Assembly (NCBI RefSeq): GCF_041320605.1
Contig: NZ_CP166679.1
Span: forward strand, 2,900,001 to 2,964,000
Origin: Arenibacter antarcticus
Lineage (GTDB): Bacteria; Bacteroidota; Bacteroidia; Flavobacteriales; Flavobacteriaceae
Direction of reading: 5' to 3'
Length of the DNA: 64,000 nt
Below the pieces are notes generated by a model. It searched no databases. It was not told where the DNA came from and was given only the letters and a program-made list of their open reading frames with translations. Below are positions 34,394-44,961 of this stretch, in pieces. How positions within the stretch are numbered: the stretch's first letter is position 1; every line of letters starts with the position of its first letter. The translations under genes and the position numbers were made by a program.

Positions 34394-35722
34394 TTATATT
34401 TTAGGTTCCCATCCTTGTTCATATTCCCTTTTCCAATGGGACATGGCTTCAGCGTCATTATTGATTCTTCCAGTCGCCGTATCTATATTAATAGTCCTGC
34501 CAACGTCCTGTGCTATATTACCAAGGTGGCAGAGCATGGTAGAGATACTTGCATCAGAAATAGGGGAGTTCTGAATCTTGTCTTCTCTAATGGCGTCAAA
34601 GAAGTTATGAACGTGGTTAACGTCTAATCCTCCCATCCCTTGTGTATTGGTTGTGGCGCTTTCAACACCCTCTTCCACTTTTTTGATCAGACTTCCGTCC
34701 AAGTTGTACAATTCATAGGCGTTTCTAGAAAGGGTTATCATTCCTTTGCTTCCGTATATGGTAGCTCCTCTTCCTGGTTGATCTGGTTTTATTAGGCCGC
34801 GACTATGACCTGTCCAGCTGATGAATTTATCAGCGCCATATTTAAAGGTTACCTGTTGGTTGTCCACAAACTCCCAATCGTCCTCATAAGTGTATTTGCC
34901 GCCATAGGAAGTAACACTATCAGGTAAGTCCACTCCAAGAGCCCACCGACACACATCTATCTCATGCGTTCCGTTGTTGTGTATTTCACCTGTTCCCCAG
35001 CTGCGGAACCAGTGCCAATTGTAAGGGTGAATATTGTCCCGGTATTTTTCCCTAGGAGCAGGTCCCTGCCAGAGATCCCAATCCAAAGTTTTGGGGACGT
35101 CTATCGTATTTCCAGTGCCAATAGATCCTCGGTTGTTGGAATAATAGGCTTCCCCTTTATAGACTTCTCCAATTATTCCTTCCTTAATTTCTTTTACAGC
35201 CAATATGGAACTGTGTGCAGATCGCTGCTGGTTGCCCATTTGCACTTTTTTGCCATATTTTTTTTGTGCGGCCAAAAGCAATTCATTTTCATGTGGGTTG
35301 TGGCTACAAGGCTTCTCTACATATACATGTTTTCCGGCTTGTAATGCCATAATGGCCATAGGAGCGTGCCAATGTTCGGGAGTGGCAATAAAGACAGCAT
35401 CGACCTTTTTATCGTCCAATATTTTTCGAAAATCCTTTTCTACCTTTGGGATATACCCAATATTTTTTTGGCACCACTCATTGTGTTCGGCAATTATAAC
35501 GTCATCTACATCACAATTGTATATGATTTTAGCATTGGGATCTTGGTGTATGGCCACAATATGGGCCTTGGCCCTACTTCTAACCCCAATTACCGCTACA
35601 TTTAATCGGTCGTTTGCTCCCAAAATATTTGCGTAACTCATATTGGGTAGGATTAATCCCCCCATGGTAACCGCTGCACTCCCTGCCGCAGTTTTTTTGA
35701 TAAAGTTTCTTCTACTGCCCAT
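34394..35722 (-). CDS. Gfo/Idh/MocA oxidoreductase with Tat signal
   Basis: The 442-residue NAD(P)-dependent oxidoreductase starts with a twin-arginine signal (SRRNFIKKTAAGSAAV), so it is exported folded with its cofactor. The Rossmann part has LNVAVIGVRSRAKAH and DDKKVDAVFIATPEHWHAPMAIMALQAG, then the conserved VEKPCSHNP (EKP). The C-terminal domain contains GTHEIDVCRWAL. Its stop-proximal partner upstream is a DUF1080 lipoprotein gene with no gap. Members of this type oxidise sugars, often at C3. Confidence 0.92.
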   Translation of the reverse strand: MGSRRNFIKKTAAGSAAVTMGGLILPNMSYANILGANDRLNVAVIGVRSRAKAHIVAIHQDPNAKIIYNCDVDDVIIAEHNEWCQKNIGYIPKVEKDFRKILDDKKVDAVFIATPEHWHAPMAIMALQAGKHVYVEKPCSHNPHENELLLAAQKKYGKKVQMGNQQRSAHSSILAVKEIKEGIIGEVYKGEAYYSNNRGSIGTGNTIDVPKTLDWDLWQGPAPREKYRDNIHPYNWHWFRSWGTGEIHNNGTHEIDVCRWALGVDLPDSVTSYGGKYTYEDDWEFVDNQQVTFKYGADKFISWTGHSRGLIKPDQPGRGATIYGSKGMITLSRNAYELYNLDGSLIKKVEEGVESATTNTQGMGGLDVNHVHNFFDAIREDKIQNSPISDASISTMLCHLGNIAQDVGRTINIDTATGRINNDAEAMSHWKREYEQGWEPKI

Positions 35723-37114
35723 TTATTCCTGATTATTGATAGGTTTGATCTTAATGTTTTTGAAGGATACCTTATCTCCATGATCTTGTAGAAGGATATG
35801 TCCTTCGTCGCTTTCCCCAAATACAGGCCATTTTACATACTTGCTTTCGGCTACCAATTTTCGGTAATCAGGGCTTTTGCGTTCATACTCCAACACTTTT
35901 GTGCCATTTAACCAATGTTCTACATGGTTGTTGATAGATTTTATGTGGGCGGTGTTCCATTCCCCGATTGGATGAATAGGCTTATTTGGATCTGCCTGAA
36001 TAAGATCGTAGAGGGAGGCAACGGTTCTGCTGCCCTCATGGTTGCCTTTTTTGGCATCTGGATGGCGTTCATCATCTAAGATTTGATACTCCAGTCCAAT
36101 AGAGGAACCCGGTCCCTTGTTGATGTCGGTATCTACATAATATTTTATACCACTGTTGGCGCCTTCGGTAAGTTTAAAATCGACCTTTAACTCAAAATCA
36201 CCGTAGAGGTCGGTAGTGACAATATCGCCACCTGCAGCAGACTCTTCTCCTCCCGATGGTAATACGGTGAGTACCCCGTCCTTAATTTCCCAACCTTTTT
36301 CAGGAAAAGCATCCAAACGCGCTCCTCGCCAACCTTGGGTGGTTTCCCCGTCCCATAATAGTTTCCAATGGTTCTTTTTTTCATCTACGCTAAGCGTATT
36401 CTTGGTGGTTATTGGGTTCAAGGGTGATTTTCTGGAATAGGTTCCTAGGTCTTCTGTTAGAATTTTAATATTCTTCCATATTATGGGAGTGCCTTCGGTT
36501 TTATTTTTTCCGATACTGTGTACCTGAAGGGCTATAAATCCACTTGCAGTCTTATCATCTATCAAATAAGCAGCAGCTACTCCGTTAATCCAAGTCTTAA
36601 TGGTGTCGCCAATAGCCTCTATCCTATAATGGTTCCAGTCGTTCTGTTTAAACGCTTTTTGTGCTTCTGGGTTGTTGTCTAACGGATTTAACCAACCTCG
36701 CCTTCCCTCATCATAGATGCCTGCGCTCCATGCTCTTTTAGATGGGTCAATTTCTATTTGATACCCATGTACCCTCCCGTTTTGGTAGTAGGGAATGCTA
36801 TTGCTTCTGATCTGAATACCAGAATTCATAGTAGAATCTACTTTATACTCCAGTTCCAGAATAAAATCGTCATACATCTTATCGGTTGCCATAAAGGAAT
36901 TGGGAGTTCCATGGACTGTGGTTCCAATTATGGCCCCGTCTTTCACAGTGTAATTGGCTTCACCGCCTTTTTGGTTCCAACCGTTTAAAGTGGTACCATC
37001 AAACAAACTTGTCCAAGGCGTGTTGTCTTTCTTCGATTCTGAACAGGAAGTAATGAGTAAGGAAAGTAAAAGAATAGCAAAAATGGGGGTGTAATTTTTT
37101 GATTTTGATTTCAT
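35723..37114 (-). CDS. Lipoprotein with two DUF1080 (3-keto-glycoside hydrolase-like) domains
   Basis: The 463-residue protein has a lipoprotein signal (LLITSC, cysteine 24). Two DUF1080 concanavalin-like domains follow: [16 protein letters not shown] (about 37-220) and [16 protein letters not shown] (about 250-460), each with the YxDFxLExxYK-type strand and a HxxQIEID or [12 protein letters not shown] loop. DUF1080 members cleave 3-ketoglycosides. The adjacent oxidoreductase gene suggests an oxidise-then-cleave pathway outside the cytoplasm. Confidence 0.9.
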   Translation of the reverse strand: MKSKSKNYTPIFAILLLSLLITSCSESKKDNTPWTSLFDGTTLNGWNQKGGEANYTVKDGAIIGTTVHGTPNSFMATDKMYDDFILELEYKVDSTMNSGIQIRSNSIPYYQNGRVHGYQIEIDPSKRAWSAGIYDEGRRGWLNPLDNNPEAQKAFKQNDWNHYRIEAIGDTIKTWINGVAAAYLIDDKTASGFIALQVHSIGKNKTEGTPIIWKNIKILTEDLGTYSRKSPLNPITTKNTLSVDEKKNHWKLLWDGETTQGWRGARLDAFPEKGWEIKDGVLTVLPSGGEESAAGGDIVTTDLYGDFELKVDFKLTEGANSGIKYYVDTDINKGPGSSIGLEYQILDDERHPDAKKGNHEGSRTVASLYDLIQADPNKPIHPIGEWNTAHIKSINNHVEHWLNGTKVLEYERKSPDYRKLVAESKYVKWPVFGESDEGHILLQDHGDKVSFKNIKIKPINNQE

Positions 37115-37189
37115 TGTAGTTGGCTTATTTGATCTTTTAATTTCTGAAGATAAATAAAAATGATTAATAATTCCCGTTTGCCAATAAAA

Positions 37190-37213
37190 AAGGCGACTTG
37201 TTGAAGTCGCCTT
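37190..37213 (-). terminator. Intrinsic terminator of msrA
   Basis: A 10-bp perfect stem (AAGGCGACTT/AAGTCGCCTT) with four-base loop, followed on the minus strand by a run of T, lies 23 bases after the msrA stop. Confidence 0.85.
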
Positions 37214-37235
37214 ATGATTATATTAAATGTAGTGA

Positions 37236-37922
37236 TCAGTGGTTTTCTTCTTTCAATAATTCTGGAAACTTTTGCTGAAATCTTTTTAGTCTAGGAACAG
37301 AAACATTTCTGATATAGGCATTATCGGGGTGTTTTTTCTCATAATCCTGATGGTAGTCCTCGGCGTCGTGAAAAATGGTAAAAGGTTTTACCTCTGTTGC
37401 AATAGGAGAAGTATATACGTTTTCGTGCTTCAATTTAGAAATATAGTCGGTTATGATTTTCTTTTCCAAATCGGTTTTATAAAAGGCAATAGATCGATAT
37501 TGGGCACCCCTGTCTGGGCCTTGTCTATTTAGTGTAGTGGGATCGTGGGAGCCAAAAAAAACTTTTACTAAGGTTTTATACGAGATTACTTTTGGGTCGT
37601 AATACACTGCTACGGCTTCCGCATGGGTGGTTCTGCCATAGGCTACTTCTTCATAGGTAGGGTTAGGCTCCTTACCGCCAGCGTAGCCAGACACTACCTC
37701 ATGCACGCCTTTTATACTCTCAAAAATAGCCTCTACGCACCAAAAGCATCCGCTCGCAAAATAGGCGGTTTCTAGGTCTTGTAGGTTTTTAGATTGGGTA
37801 GAGGACAGGTTTGTGGACTTTTTATTCGATTTGGTGTTAGACAAACATCCCAAAGTGACAAAGCCCACGACCAATAATAGGAGAAAACGTGCTAATTTAA
37901 ATTTCTCAATCTTTTTTTTCAT
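37236..37922 (-). CDS. msrA: Peptide-methionine (S)-S-oxide reductase, lipoprotein
   Basis: The 228-residue enzyme repairs S-methionine sulfoxide. It has the catalytic GCFWC motif (cysteine about 58-61) in FASGCFWCVEAIF, GYAGGKEPNPTYEEV and the conserved SIAFYKTD region. The N-terminus is a lipoprotein signal (FVTLGC, cysteine 26) with a serine/lysine/asparagine linker, so it acts in the cell envelope. No C-terminal resolving cysteine is present, since the protein ends LKEENH, so thioredoxin-type recycling may differ. Confidence 0.93.
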   Translation of the reverse strand: MKKKIEKFKLARFLLLLVVGFVTLGCLSNTKSNKKSTNLSSTQSKNLQDLETAYFASGCFWCVEAIFESIKGVHEVVSGYAGGKEPNPTYEEVAYGRTTHAEAVAVYYDPKVISYKTLVKVFFGSHDPTTLNRQGPDRGAQYRSIAFYKTDLEKKIITDYISKLKHENVYTSPIATEVKPFTIFHDAEDYHQDYEKKHPDNAYIRNVSVPRLKRFQQKFPELLKEENH

Positions 37923-38471
37923 GTTTTTATATTTTCAATTTTTTGAAACCATAGTATTAAATTACAGTAACTTTTACCTACTGAGTGAGATTTGAATGCT
38001 TCAACGCTTGCCTGCCCGTTCTGTTCATGCGGGCGTCTAAATGTTATCGGTAGTTTCCTTCCGATGCCTCATGGGTTTACCCTGAGGTAATTAACTTTAG
38101 TCATTCCGAGCAGACTTTCCTATTAGTATGTAAGGAACATAAATACTTACGAAATTATTTTTAATAGTTTTAAAGTAGTGTAAATATAGGCTTGTCTTTG
38201 ATTTGGCTCAATACCATATCACAAAACTAGAAATGCTGAAATTCCTTGCACCTCTATATAAAGACTGAAATTGTGCCAATTAAAACCAATAAAAATCATC
38301 GATTAAAGTGATTTTAATCCGATAACAGGATTTGCTCCCATTAACCGTTACCTGCTTTTTTTTACACCTTATCGTTCTATTTGTCACACACCGAAAAATA
38401 AGGAGGTTAAACGTTTTTTGACCAGTAGTTGCCTGTGTTGGACGTTATATTTATGAAATAAACCGAATATA
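37923..38471. other. 549-bp intergenic region with three hairpins
   Basis: No gene is visible. Three inverted repeats occur: 38013-38035 (GCCCG/CGGGC with a wobble end), 38067-38087 (CCTCA-t-GGG with CCCTGAGG) and 38298-38323 (ATCGATTAAA with TTTAATCCGAT). The region separates divergent msrA and the small secreted protein and could hold a non-coding RNA, but I see no known RNA family. Confidence 0.35.
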
Positions 38472-38708
38472 ATGAAAACCATCGCAACCTTAATTTTTGT
38501 TCTTTTTATTGGAATGTCTGCACAGGGCCAAAAGGTAAATGAGGAAGTTAAGGTTTTAATCTTAACTGAGGGCATTGAAAAGTACAACTCCCAAGAGGTT
38601 GTAGTGAGTAGTTACAATAGTGTTACCCGTTTGTATAAGTTCAAGAATTCTACAATAAAAAGAGCATTGTCTTTCTCTACAAAATTAAACAAGGCAAGAT
38701 TGGCTTAG
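38472..38708 (+). CDS. Small exported protein
   Basis: A 78-residue protein with a clear signal peptide (MKTIATLIFVLFIGMSAQGQ, cleavage near residue 20) and a 58-residue mature part containing KVNEEVKVLILTEGIEKYNSQEVV and a basic C-terminus (KRALSFSTKLNKARLA). No domain is recognised. It stands alone, divergent from msrA. Small secreted proteins of this form are common in Flavobacteriia but uncharacterised. Confidence 0.65.
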   Translation: MKTIATLIFVLFIGMSAQGQKVNEEVKVLILTEGIEKYNSQEVVVSSYNSVTRLYKFKNSTIKRALSFSTKLNKARLA

Positions 38709-38776
38709 TCAAAAATTATTTCGCCAAATTATAATTCTTAAATATATCTGTTTGCTGTAGTTATTAGTAGGTTGGT

Positions 38777-40003
38777 TTAGACTGATGTGCTTTGATTTGG
38801 GTCGAATTGATGATTTACCTCAGAGAAGCCTATAATATAGTTGGCCCCTTGTTTGGAAGTGTCTCTAGTTATGCTTCCCCTAAGTTGTCTGGCTAAATTA
38901 TGGATAAGCTTAAGTCCAAGGGACTGCAAATCCTTGAAGTCGGTGTCCTCGGGAAAACCGCAACCGTTATCCCCTATGTACAATAGATAATCATTGGGGT
39001 TTGTTTTTTTTATTTCAATATAAATTTCACCTGGAGTTTCATCCTTAATTCCGTATTTCAGGGCATTGGTGACCACCTCATTGATGAGTAGTCCCAAGGG
39101 TATGGCCGTATCAATTCCTAATTTTACCTCTGGGATATTAATATTTAAAGTGATATTATTATTAGTCCCCTTAAACGACCTTACCAAATAATCTCCCAAT
39201 TCTTTTACATAGGACTTGTATTCAATTTTAGAAAGGTCTTTTCTCATATACAACATTTCATGAACCATGGCCATTGAAATCACCCGATTTTGGCTACTTT
39301 TTATGAGACTTTTAACTTTCATGTCTTCAGTGCTTCTAGATTGGAGACTAAGTAAGCTCGATACAGTTTGAAGATTATTCTTTACCCTATGGTGGATTTC
39401 CTTAAGCAGGGTGTCTTTTTCTATGATACTTATTTCATTTTCTTTTTTAATTTTGTGAAGTTCATGATGGGCCTTAAGCAGGTTTTTACCCAAAACACTT
39501 CCCAGCATATAAACCGAAAAAAGGATGCTAAATAGACTGAAGAGATTTCTGCTCCCAACTGGAATCACATTGTCGGTAAAATTAAATTGCACCACACTCT
39601 GGGAGTAAATCAATATAATGATTAGGAGGTTTAGATTTAAATAAACCCTACCATAAGTCTGGGTAGTGATATACCCCGCAAATACGATCAACGCCAATAC
39701 AAAAATGAAGGGACTGTTTATTCCTCCACTATACAAGGTAACAGTTATGGAGGTTGCTAAGGCCATTATTGAGGTAATATTATAGGTAAGTGTAAGGGAT
39801 TTATGCCTATAGAAAAGAGTAGTGTTTAGTAAGTTAAGAACACCATAACCCAAAAAAACATGTGGAATTACTTCGGTAATCTTTAGGATGAAAAAGCATA
39901 CCAACCCAAAAAGAATACAGAGAACGGATGAGATATAATTTACTCGTAAGGTTAGTTGGATTTTATCCTTTAAACGGTAAAGATCGCTCATGGGTAGACG
40001 CAT
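38777..40003 (-). CDS. Sensor histidine kinase (HisKA_2 type)
   Basis: The 408-residue kinase has an N-terminal membrane domain of about six helices (residues 15-165), a short linker helix and the HisKA_2 phosphoacceptor EIHHRVKNNLQTVSSLLSLQSR (histidine about 205). The HATPase domain carries INEVVTNALKYG (N box) and DNGCGFP (G1). No response regulator is adjacent, so the partner is elsewhere. A second ATG lies at codon 5. Confidence 0.9.
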   Translation of the reverse strand: MRLPMSDLYRLKDKIQLTLRVNYISSVLCILFGLVCFFILKITEVIPHVFLGYGVLNLLNTTLFYRHKSLTLTYNITSIMALATSITVTLYSGGINSPFIFVLALIVFAGYITTQTYGRVYLNLNLLIIILIYSQSVVQFNFTDNVIPVGSRNLFSLFSILFSVYMLGSVLGKNLLKAHHELHKIKKENEISIIEKDTLLKEIHHRVKNNLQTVSSLLSLQSRSTEDMKVKSLIKSSQNRVISMAMVHEMLYMRKDLSKIEYKSYVKELGDYLVRSFKGTNNNITLNINIPEVKLGIDTAIPLGLLINEVVTNALKYGIKDETPGEIYIEIKKTNPNDYLLYIGDNGCGFPEDTDFKDLQSLGLKLIHNLARQLRGSITRDTSKQGANYIIGFSEVNHQFDPNQSTSV

Positions 40004-40336
40004 CTCTATATATGGTTATTGGTGGTTAATATTAGTAATTGTAAACGTTTGAATTAGAGTATGGTATATTTCATATCCAATTTTGCTAATTTTAAACTTT
40101 GGTCAAATTCTGTTGGGTATGAATTTGTAACTAAATAAGCAATGTATATGTGCTGAGCACTTTATAAAATGAGATTTCTAGCCCTACGGATGCTAAGACT
40201 GGTCTTTGTCCATTAAACCACCTGTAGCATAAGTAAACACCTATTATCTATAAATATATTAAAAATCCATAAAAAAAGCGCGACAATCTTATAATTGTCG
40301 CGCTTATAACTGTTTAATTCAGTAATGCTTATTGGG
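40004..40336. other. 333-bp intergenic region
   Basis: Between the histidine kinase and the secA 3' end on the same strand. Apart from the secA terminator and a five-base palindrome (GTGCT-G-AGCAC near 40160), I see nothing coding or structured. Confidence 0.4.
40276..40305 (-). terminator. Intrinsic terminator of secA
   Basis: A 12-bp perfect stem (AAGCGCGACAAT/ATTGTCGCGCTT) with six-base loop, followed on the minus strand by seven Ts, ends 31 bases after the secA stop. Confidence 0.88.
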
Positions 40337-43300
40337 TTAGTCCTCTATAATGACCCATTCTCCCTTGTTTAATAGGGGTTCAGCCTGCTTGTATTTTACG
40401 GTTTTACTTTCACCAGACATCACATTTTTTATAGTAATCTTTTCATTTCTTCCAATTTTAGCCTTTTCCCGGATAATTGTTTCCGTTACTTGTGCTCTAC
40501 GACCCTGATTTTGTCCCACAGCTCTGCTTTGAGCTGCCATTTCATCACTATTGGGGATTTCTTCCTTTAAGGTCTTTAAGTTCTCCTTAGGTCTGCTAAC
40601 GTTTTTAGCTTCCTGAATTTCATTACTTTGATTGGGCAATTCCCCTTTAAACAAAAAGGAAACTATTTCCTTGTTCACCTTTTCGATCATTGCTTTAAAG
40701 AGTTCAAAAGCTTCAAACTTATAGATTAGTAAGGGGTCTTTTTGTTCGTGAACAGCTAATTGAACAGATTGTTTCAATTCGTCCATTTTTCTGAGGTGGG
40801 TCTTCCAGGAATCATCAATGATGGCCAAGGAAATGTTCTTCTCAAAATCGGTTACCAATTGTTTTCCGTTAGAATCATAGGCCTCCTGAAGGTTGGTAAC
40901 CACGTTCAAGGATTTTATTCCATCTGTGAAGGGAACTACAATTCTTTCAAATTTATTGGCATTGTCCTCATATACGTTTTTTATAACGGGAAATGCAATG
41001 GCTGCGTTGCGCTCCATTTTGTTTTGGTAGTACTCGTAGGCCGACTTGTATATTACGTTTGCAATATCCATCACGCCCATCTTTGCGAAGTCGTCTTCAC
41101 TAATAGGGGAGGTAATGGAAAAATATTTAATGAGCTCAAACTCAAAATTTTTGTAGTCGCTAGCTCCTTTATTGGTATCAACGATTACCTCACAAGTATC
41201 GTAGATCATATTGGCAATATCTACCTTTAAACGCTCTCCTTGTAGTGCATGTCGCCTTCTCTTATAGACTACCTCCCTTTGCGCGTTCATTACATCATCA
41301 TACTCCAACAGTCTTTTACGTACGCCAAAGTTGTTTTCTTCTACTTTTTTCTGTGCCCGCTCAATAGACTTGGTCATCATGGAGTGCTGAATTACTTCAC
41401 CTTCTTCCAATCCCATTTTATCCATCATCTTTGCGACCCTGTCTGAACCGAACAAACGCATTAGGTTGTCTTCCAAGGACACATAAAATTGCGAACTTCC
41501 TGGATCACCTTGTCGTCCAGATCTACCTCTTAACTGCCTATCTACCCTACGGGAATCATGGCGCTCTGTACCTACGATAGCCAAGCCGCCCGCTTTCTTA
41601 ACCTCGGAACTTAATTTGATATCCGTACCTCGTCCTGCCATGTTGGTGGCAATGGTGACTATTCCTGCATGACCTGCTTCCGCAACAATATCTGCCTCTT
41701 TCTTGTGCAATTTTGCGTTAAGGACATTATGGTGCACCTTTCTTATGGTCAACATTCGTGAAAGTAATTCCGATATTTCTACCGAGGTGGTCCCGATTAA
41801 TACCGGTCTACCCGATTGTGATATTTTGGTAACCTCGTCTATTATGGCGTTGTACTTTTCCCGTTTGGTCTTGTAGATTAAATCCTGTCTGTCATCACGG
41901 GCAATAGGTCTGTTGGTCGGAATTTCCATTACATCCAACTTGTATATTTCCCAGAATTCACCTGCTTCGGTAATGGCGGTTCCCGTCATCCCAGAAAGTT
42001 TACTGTACATTCTGAAATAGTTCTGAAGAGTTACCGTAGCAAAGGTCTGGGTCATTGCCTCGATCTTTACGTTTTCCTTGGCCTCAATAGCTTGGTGCAG
42101 TCCATCTGAATACCTACGGCCATCCATGATACGCCCGGTTTGCTCGTCTACGATCATTACCTTGTTTTCCATTACCACATATTCCACATCCTTTTCAAAA
42201 AGGGTATATGCTTTTAGCAACTGGTTCATTGTATGAATCCTTTCGCTCTTAATGGCGAAATCTTTAAACAACTCTTCTTTTAGTTCCGCTTCCTTATTGA
42301 TCTCAAGCTCCTGATTTTCTATTTTGGCGATTTCACTACCTATGTCCGGCATCACAAAGAAATCTTTTTCACCGTCTCCGGAGAGGTATTCAACTCCTTT
42401 TTCAGTAAGTTCTATCTGATTGTTTTTTTCATCGATTACAAACCAAAGTTCCTCGTCTACCTTAGGCATTTCCCTGTTGTTGTCCTGCATATAAAAGTTC
42501 TCTGTCTTTTGCAGTAACTGTTTAACACCTTCTTCACTTAGGAATTTGATCAAGGCCTTGGTTTTTGGTAAGCCTCTGAATACTCTTAACAGTAGGAATC
42601 CGCCTTCTTTGGTATTTCCCTCTAAAATTAATTTCTTGGCTTCTGCCAAAACTCCGGTCAGATATGCCTTTTGTTTATTTACGATATCGCCAACTTTCGG
42701 CTTAAGTTCATTAAATTCATGACGATCTCCCTCGGGAACAGGACCAGAAATGATCAAAGGGGTACGTGCATCATCCACAAGAACGGAATCCACCTCATCC
42801 ACAATGGCATAATTATGCGGTCTTTGAACTAGGTCCGATGGAGTATGGGCCATATTGTCCCTTAAATAATCAAAACCAAATTCGTTGTTAGTGCCATAGG
42901 TAATATCCGCATTATAGGCCGATCTTCTACCGTCGGAATTGGGCTGATGCTTATCGATACAGTCTACGGAAAGCCCATGAAATTCAAATATAGGGGCCAT
43001 CCAGGCGCTATCCCTTTTTGCTAAATAGTCGTTTACGGTAACTAAATGAGCACCATTCCCACTAAGGGCGTTGAGATAAAGGGGTAGAGTAGCCACTAAG
43101 GTTTTACCTTCCCCAGTATGCATTTCTGCAATCTTGCCCTGATGTAGCGCTATCCCTCCAATTAATTGAACGTCATAATGGACCATGTCCCAAGTAACTT
43201 CCTTTCCCGCTGCATCCCAAGAGTTTCTCCAAATGGCCTGATCCTCGCTTAGGGTGACATAATCCTTGGAACCTGACAATTGTCTGTCATATTCGGATGC

Positions 43301-43696
43301 AGTTACCGTTATGGTCTCATTGTTTGCAAATCGTTTTGCGGTTTCTTTGACTACGGCAAATGCTTCGGGAAGAATGTCACTGAGTATTGCCTCAGAAGTG
43401 GTGTATATTTCCTCTTTTAATTTGTCGATTTCCCCATACAGATCCTCGTTCTTATCAATGTCCGTGGAAATTTTAACCTCGTCCATAAGCTTGTTTACCT
43501 GCTCTTGGTTTACTTTAGATGCCTCCTTTATTTTGATTCTAAAATAATTGGTCTTTTCGCGAAGCTCATCATGCGATAGTTTTTCCAATTCTGATTCAAA
43601 GGACTTTACTTGATCTACTATAGGTTGAAGATTTTTTACGTCTTTCTGGGACTTATCGCCTACAAATGCCTTTATAATGGAATTTAAAAAATTCAT
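40337..43696 (-). CDS. secA: Preprotein translocase ATPase SecA
   Basis: The 1119-residue motor drives secretion through SecYEG. It has [17 protein letters not shown] (Walker A, about 187-203), [20 protein letters not shown] (DEAD-like), [12 protein letters not shown] and [28 protein letters not shown]. It is about 220 residues longer than E. coli SecA, largely from an insertion near 330-480 (acidic, with [19 protein letters not shown]). The C-terminus ends KGEWVIIED with no CxCx8CH zinc tail, as in many Bacteroidota. Monocistronic with its own terminator. Confidence 0.97.
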   Translation of the reverse strand: MNFLNSIIKAFVGDKSQKDVKNLQPIVDQVKSFESELEKLSHDELREKTNYFRIKIKEASKVNQEQVNKLMDEVKISTDIDKNEDLYGEIDKLKEEIYTTSEAILSDILPEAFAVVKETAKRFANNETITVTASEYDRQLSGSKDYVTLSEDQAIWRNSWDAAGKEVTWDMVHYDVQLIGGIALHQGKIAEMHTGEGKTLVATLPLYLNALSGNGAHLVTVNDYLAKRDSAWMAPIFEFHGLSVDCIDKHQPNSDGRRSAYNADITYGTNNEFGFDYLRDNMAHTPSDLVQRPHNYAIVDEVDSVLVDDARTPLIISGPVPEGDRHEFNELKPKVGDIVNKQKAYLTGVLAEAKKLILEGNTKEGGFLLLRVFRGLPKTKALIKFLSEEGVKQLLQKTENFYMQDNNREMPKVDEELWFVIDEKNNQIELTEKGVEYLSGDGEKDFFVMPDIGSEIAKIENQELEINKEAELKEELFKDFAIKSERIHTMNQLLKAYTLFEKDVEYVVMENKVMIVDEQTGRIMDGRRYSDGLHQAIEAKENVKIEAMTQTFATVTLQNYFRMYSKLSGMTGTAITEAGEFWEIYKLDVMEIPTNRPIARDDRQDLIYKTKREKYNAIIDEVTKISQSGRPVLIGTTSVEISELLSRMLTIRKVHHNVLNAKLHKKEADIVAEAGHAGIVTIATNMAGRGTDIKLSSEVKKAGGLAIVGTERHDSRRVDRQLRGRSGRQGDPGSSQFYVSLEDNLMRLFGSDRVAKMMDKMGLEEGEVIQHSMMTKSIERAQKKVEENNFGVRKRLLEYDDVMNAQREVVYKRRRHALQGERLKVDIANMIYDTCEVIVDTNKGASDYKNFEFELIKYFSITSPISEDDFAKMGVMDIANVIYKSAYEYYQNKMERNAAIAFPVIKNVYEDNANKFERIVVPFTDGIKSLNVVTNLQEAYDSNGKQLVTDFEKNISLAIIDDSWKTHLRKMDELKQSVQLAVHEQKDPLLIYKFEAFELFKAMIEKVNKEIVSFLFKGELPNQSNEIQEAKNVSRPKENLKTLKEEIPNSDEMAAQSRAVGQNQGRRAQVTETIIREKAKIGRNEKITIKNVMSGESKTVKYKQAEPLLNKGEWVIIED

Positions 43697-43826
43697 AATA
43701 TATACTGTTATTAATGAAAAACCCTGTAGAAGGTTTTCGAATTTGCACTGGATTCACCAAGCACAATATGTTTTTATTACTAGGTTTGGATGTAAGAATA
43801 AATAATTTCAAAATTACGTAAAAAAA

Positions 43827-43844
43827 AAGCCTCTGATGAGACTT
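43827..43844 (-). terminator. Intrinsic terminator of the DUF2795 gene
   Basis: A seven-bp stem (one G-U pair), four-base loop and eight Ts on the minus strand lie 25 bases after the DUF2795 stop. Confidence 0.75.
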
Positions 43845-43868
43845 TTGTGTTGTAATTCCGTTAATATT

Positions 43869-44093
43869 TTAATACTCGTCCTCGTTCCAAAGATAATCTT
43901 CTTCTGTAGGGTAGTCTGGCCAAATTTCTTCAATTGACTCATATATCTCCCCACCCTCTTCTTCCATGGATTGTAGATTTTCTACAACCTCCAAAGGAGC
44001 GCCGGTTCTAATAGAGTAATCTATCAATTCGTCTTTGGTCGCTGGCCAAGGCGCATCGCTCAAATAGGATGCTAATTCTAATGTCCAATACAT
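43869..44093 (-). CDS. DUF2795 domain-containing protein
   Basis: A 74-residue acidic protein starting MYWTLELASYLSDAPWPATKDELIDYSIRTG, the DUF2795 core, with VVENLQSMEEEGG and an acidic aromatic tail (DYPTEEDYLWNEDEY). The family resembles short winged or helical DNA-binding domains but has no proven role. It has its own promoter (TTG-N19-TACTTTTG) and terminator, so it is a one-gene unit upstream of secA. Confidence 0.85.
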   Translation of the reverse strand: MYWTLELASYLSDAPWPATKDELIDYSIRTGAPLEVVENLQSMEEEGGEIYESIEEIWPDYPTEEDYLWNEDEY

Positions 44094-44117
44094 CGCAATT
44101 GTGTGTTATAATTTTTG

Positions 44118-44147
44118 CAAAAGTAATTTTTAAAATGTAATAGCCAA
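44118..44147 (-). promoter_or_regulatory. Complete Bacteroidota promoter (TTG-N19-TACTTTTG)
   Basis: On the minus strand TTG (44147-44145) is followed after 19 bases by TACTTTTG (44125-44118), 24 bases before the DUF2795 ATG. Confidence 0.7.
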
Positions 44148-44224
44148 ATGATTTTCCGTAAAATATAATTATTTTATTAACATTAAGTTATTTTCACTCT
44201 TTTTTTTTAAAAATTTGATGCGTT

Positions 44225-44803
44225 TTAACGATCATTTTTGTTGGGAATCCACTTAACCTCCTCTACCTTAAGGAATTGTGATAAATTTCGTGCCAATACA
44301 AATAAATAATCTGAAAGTCGGTTAATATAGGCCAATATATTTGGGTCTACGGAGGATGATTGGTTGAGTTGAGACACCAGACGTTCTGCCCTTCGGCAAA
44401 TAGTCCTAGAAATGTGACAATAAGACACGGTTGGATGTCCACCTGGAAGTATAAAATTGGTCATGGGTGCCAAGTTTTGCTCCATTCGATCAATTTCTTT
44501 TTCTAATAATTCCAGATCGCTGGGGTCTATTTTAGGAATGTTTAAGCGGTCTTTTCCGTTTTTTAGTTTTTCTTTTTTTGGATCTACAGCCAACAAAGCG
44601 CCTATGGTAAAGAGTTTATCTTGAATAGTCTCCAAGACTTTCTCGGAGAAGGGATCTATCTTTTGGTCCTTGATTAAGCCTATCCATGAATTTAATTCGT
44701 CAATGGTACCGTAGCTCTCTATTCGGATATGATGCTTGGGAACACGGGTACCCCCAAATAGTCCTGTAGTACCATCGTCCCCAGTTTTGGTGTATATTTT
44801 CAT
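44225..44803 (-). CDS. Cob(I)alamin adenosyltransferase (PduO/MMAB type)
   Basis: The 192-residue helical enzyme makes adenosylcobalamin from cob(I)alamin and ATP. Diagnostic are KIYTKTGDDGTTGLFGGTRV (ATP-binding, residues 2-21), YGTIDELNSWIGL and RTICRRAERLV (RxxCRRAER). The frame extends to 44857, but the ATG at 44803 begins the conserved MKIYTKTGD. Fits with meaB at 29008 in supplying a B12-dependent mutase encoded elsewhere. Confidence 0.93.
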   Translation of the reverse strand: MKIYTKTGDDGTTGLFGGTRVPKHHIRIESYGTIDELNSWIGLIKDQKIDPFSEKVLETIQDKLFTIGALLAVDPKKEKLKNGKDRLNIPKIDPSDLELLEKEIDRMEQNLAPMTNFILPGGHPTVSYCHISRTICRRAERLVSQLNQSSSVDPNILAYINRLSDYLFVLARNLSQFLKVEEVKWIPNKNDR

Positions 44804-44961
44804 TTTTTCATTTTTGATATTGAGTAGATTGAAAATGTCCTTAAAAAGCAAAGGCAATGTTAACTATTGATGCATGTCTAAAATAAGGATTGCATCTATC
44901 ATGATGGAGCCGTTGGTGTGTAAAGCAATGGATGCTAGTTGCTCATATTTAAACACAGCGC

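Noticed and set aside
35205-35636. 143-codon frame antisense to the Tat-exported oxidoreductase
   Set aside because: A shadow of the coding strand, with no RBS or conserved features.
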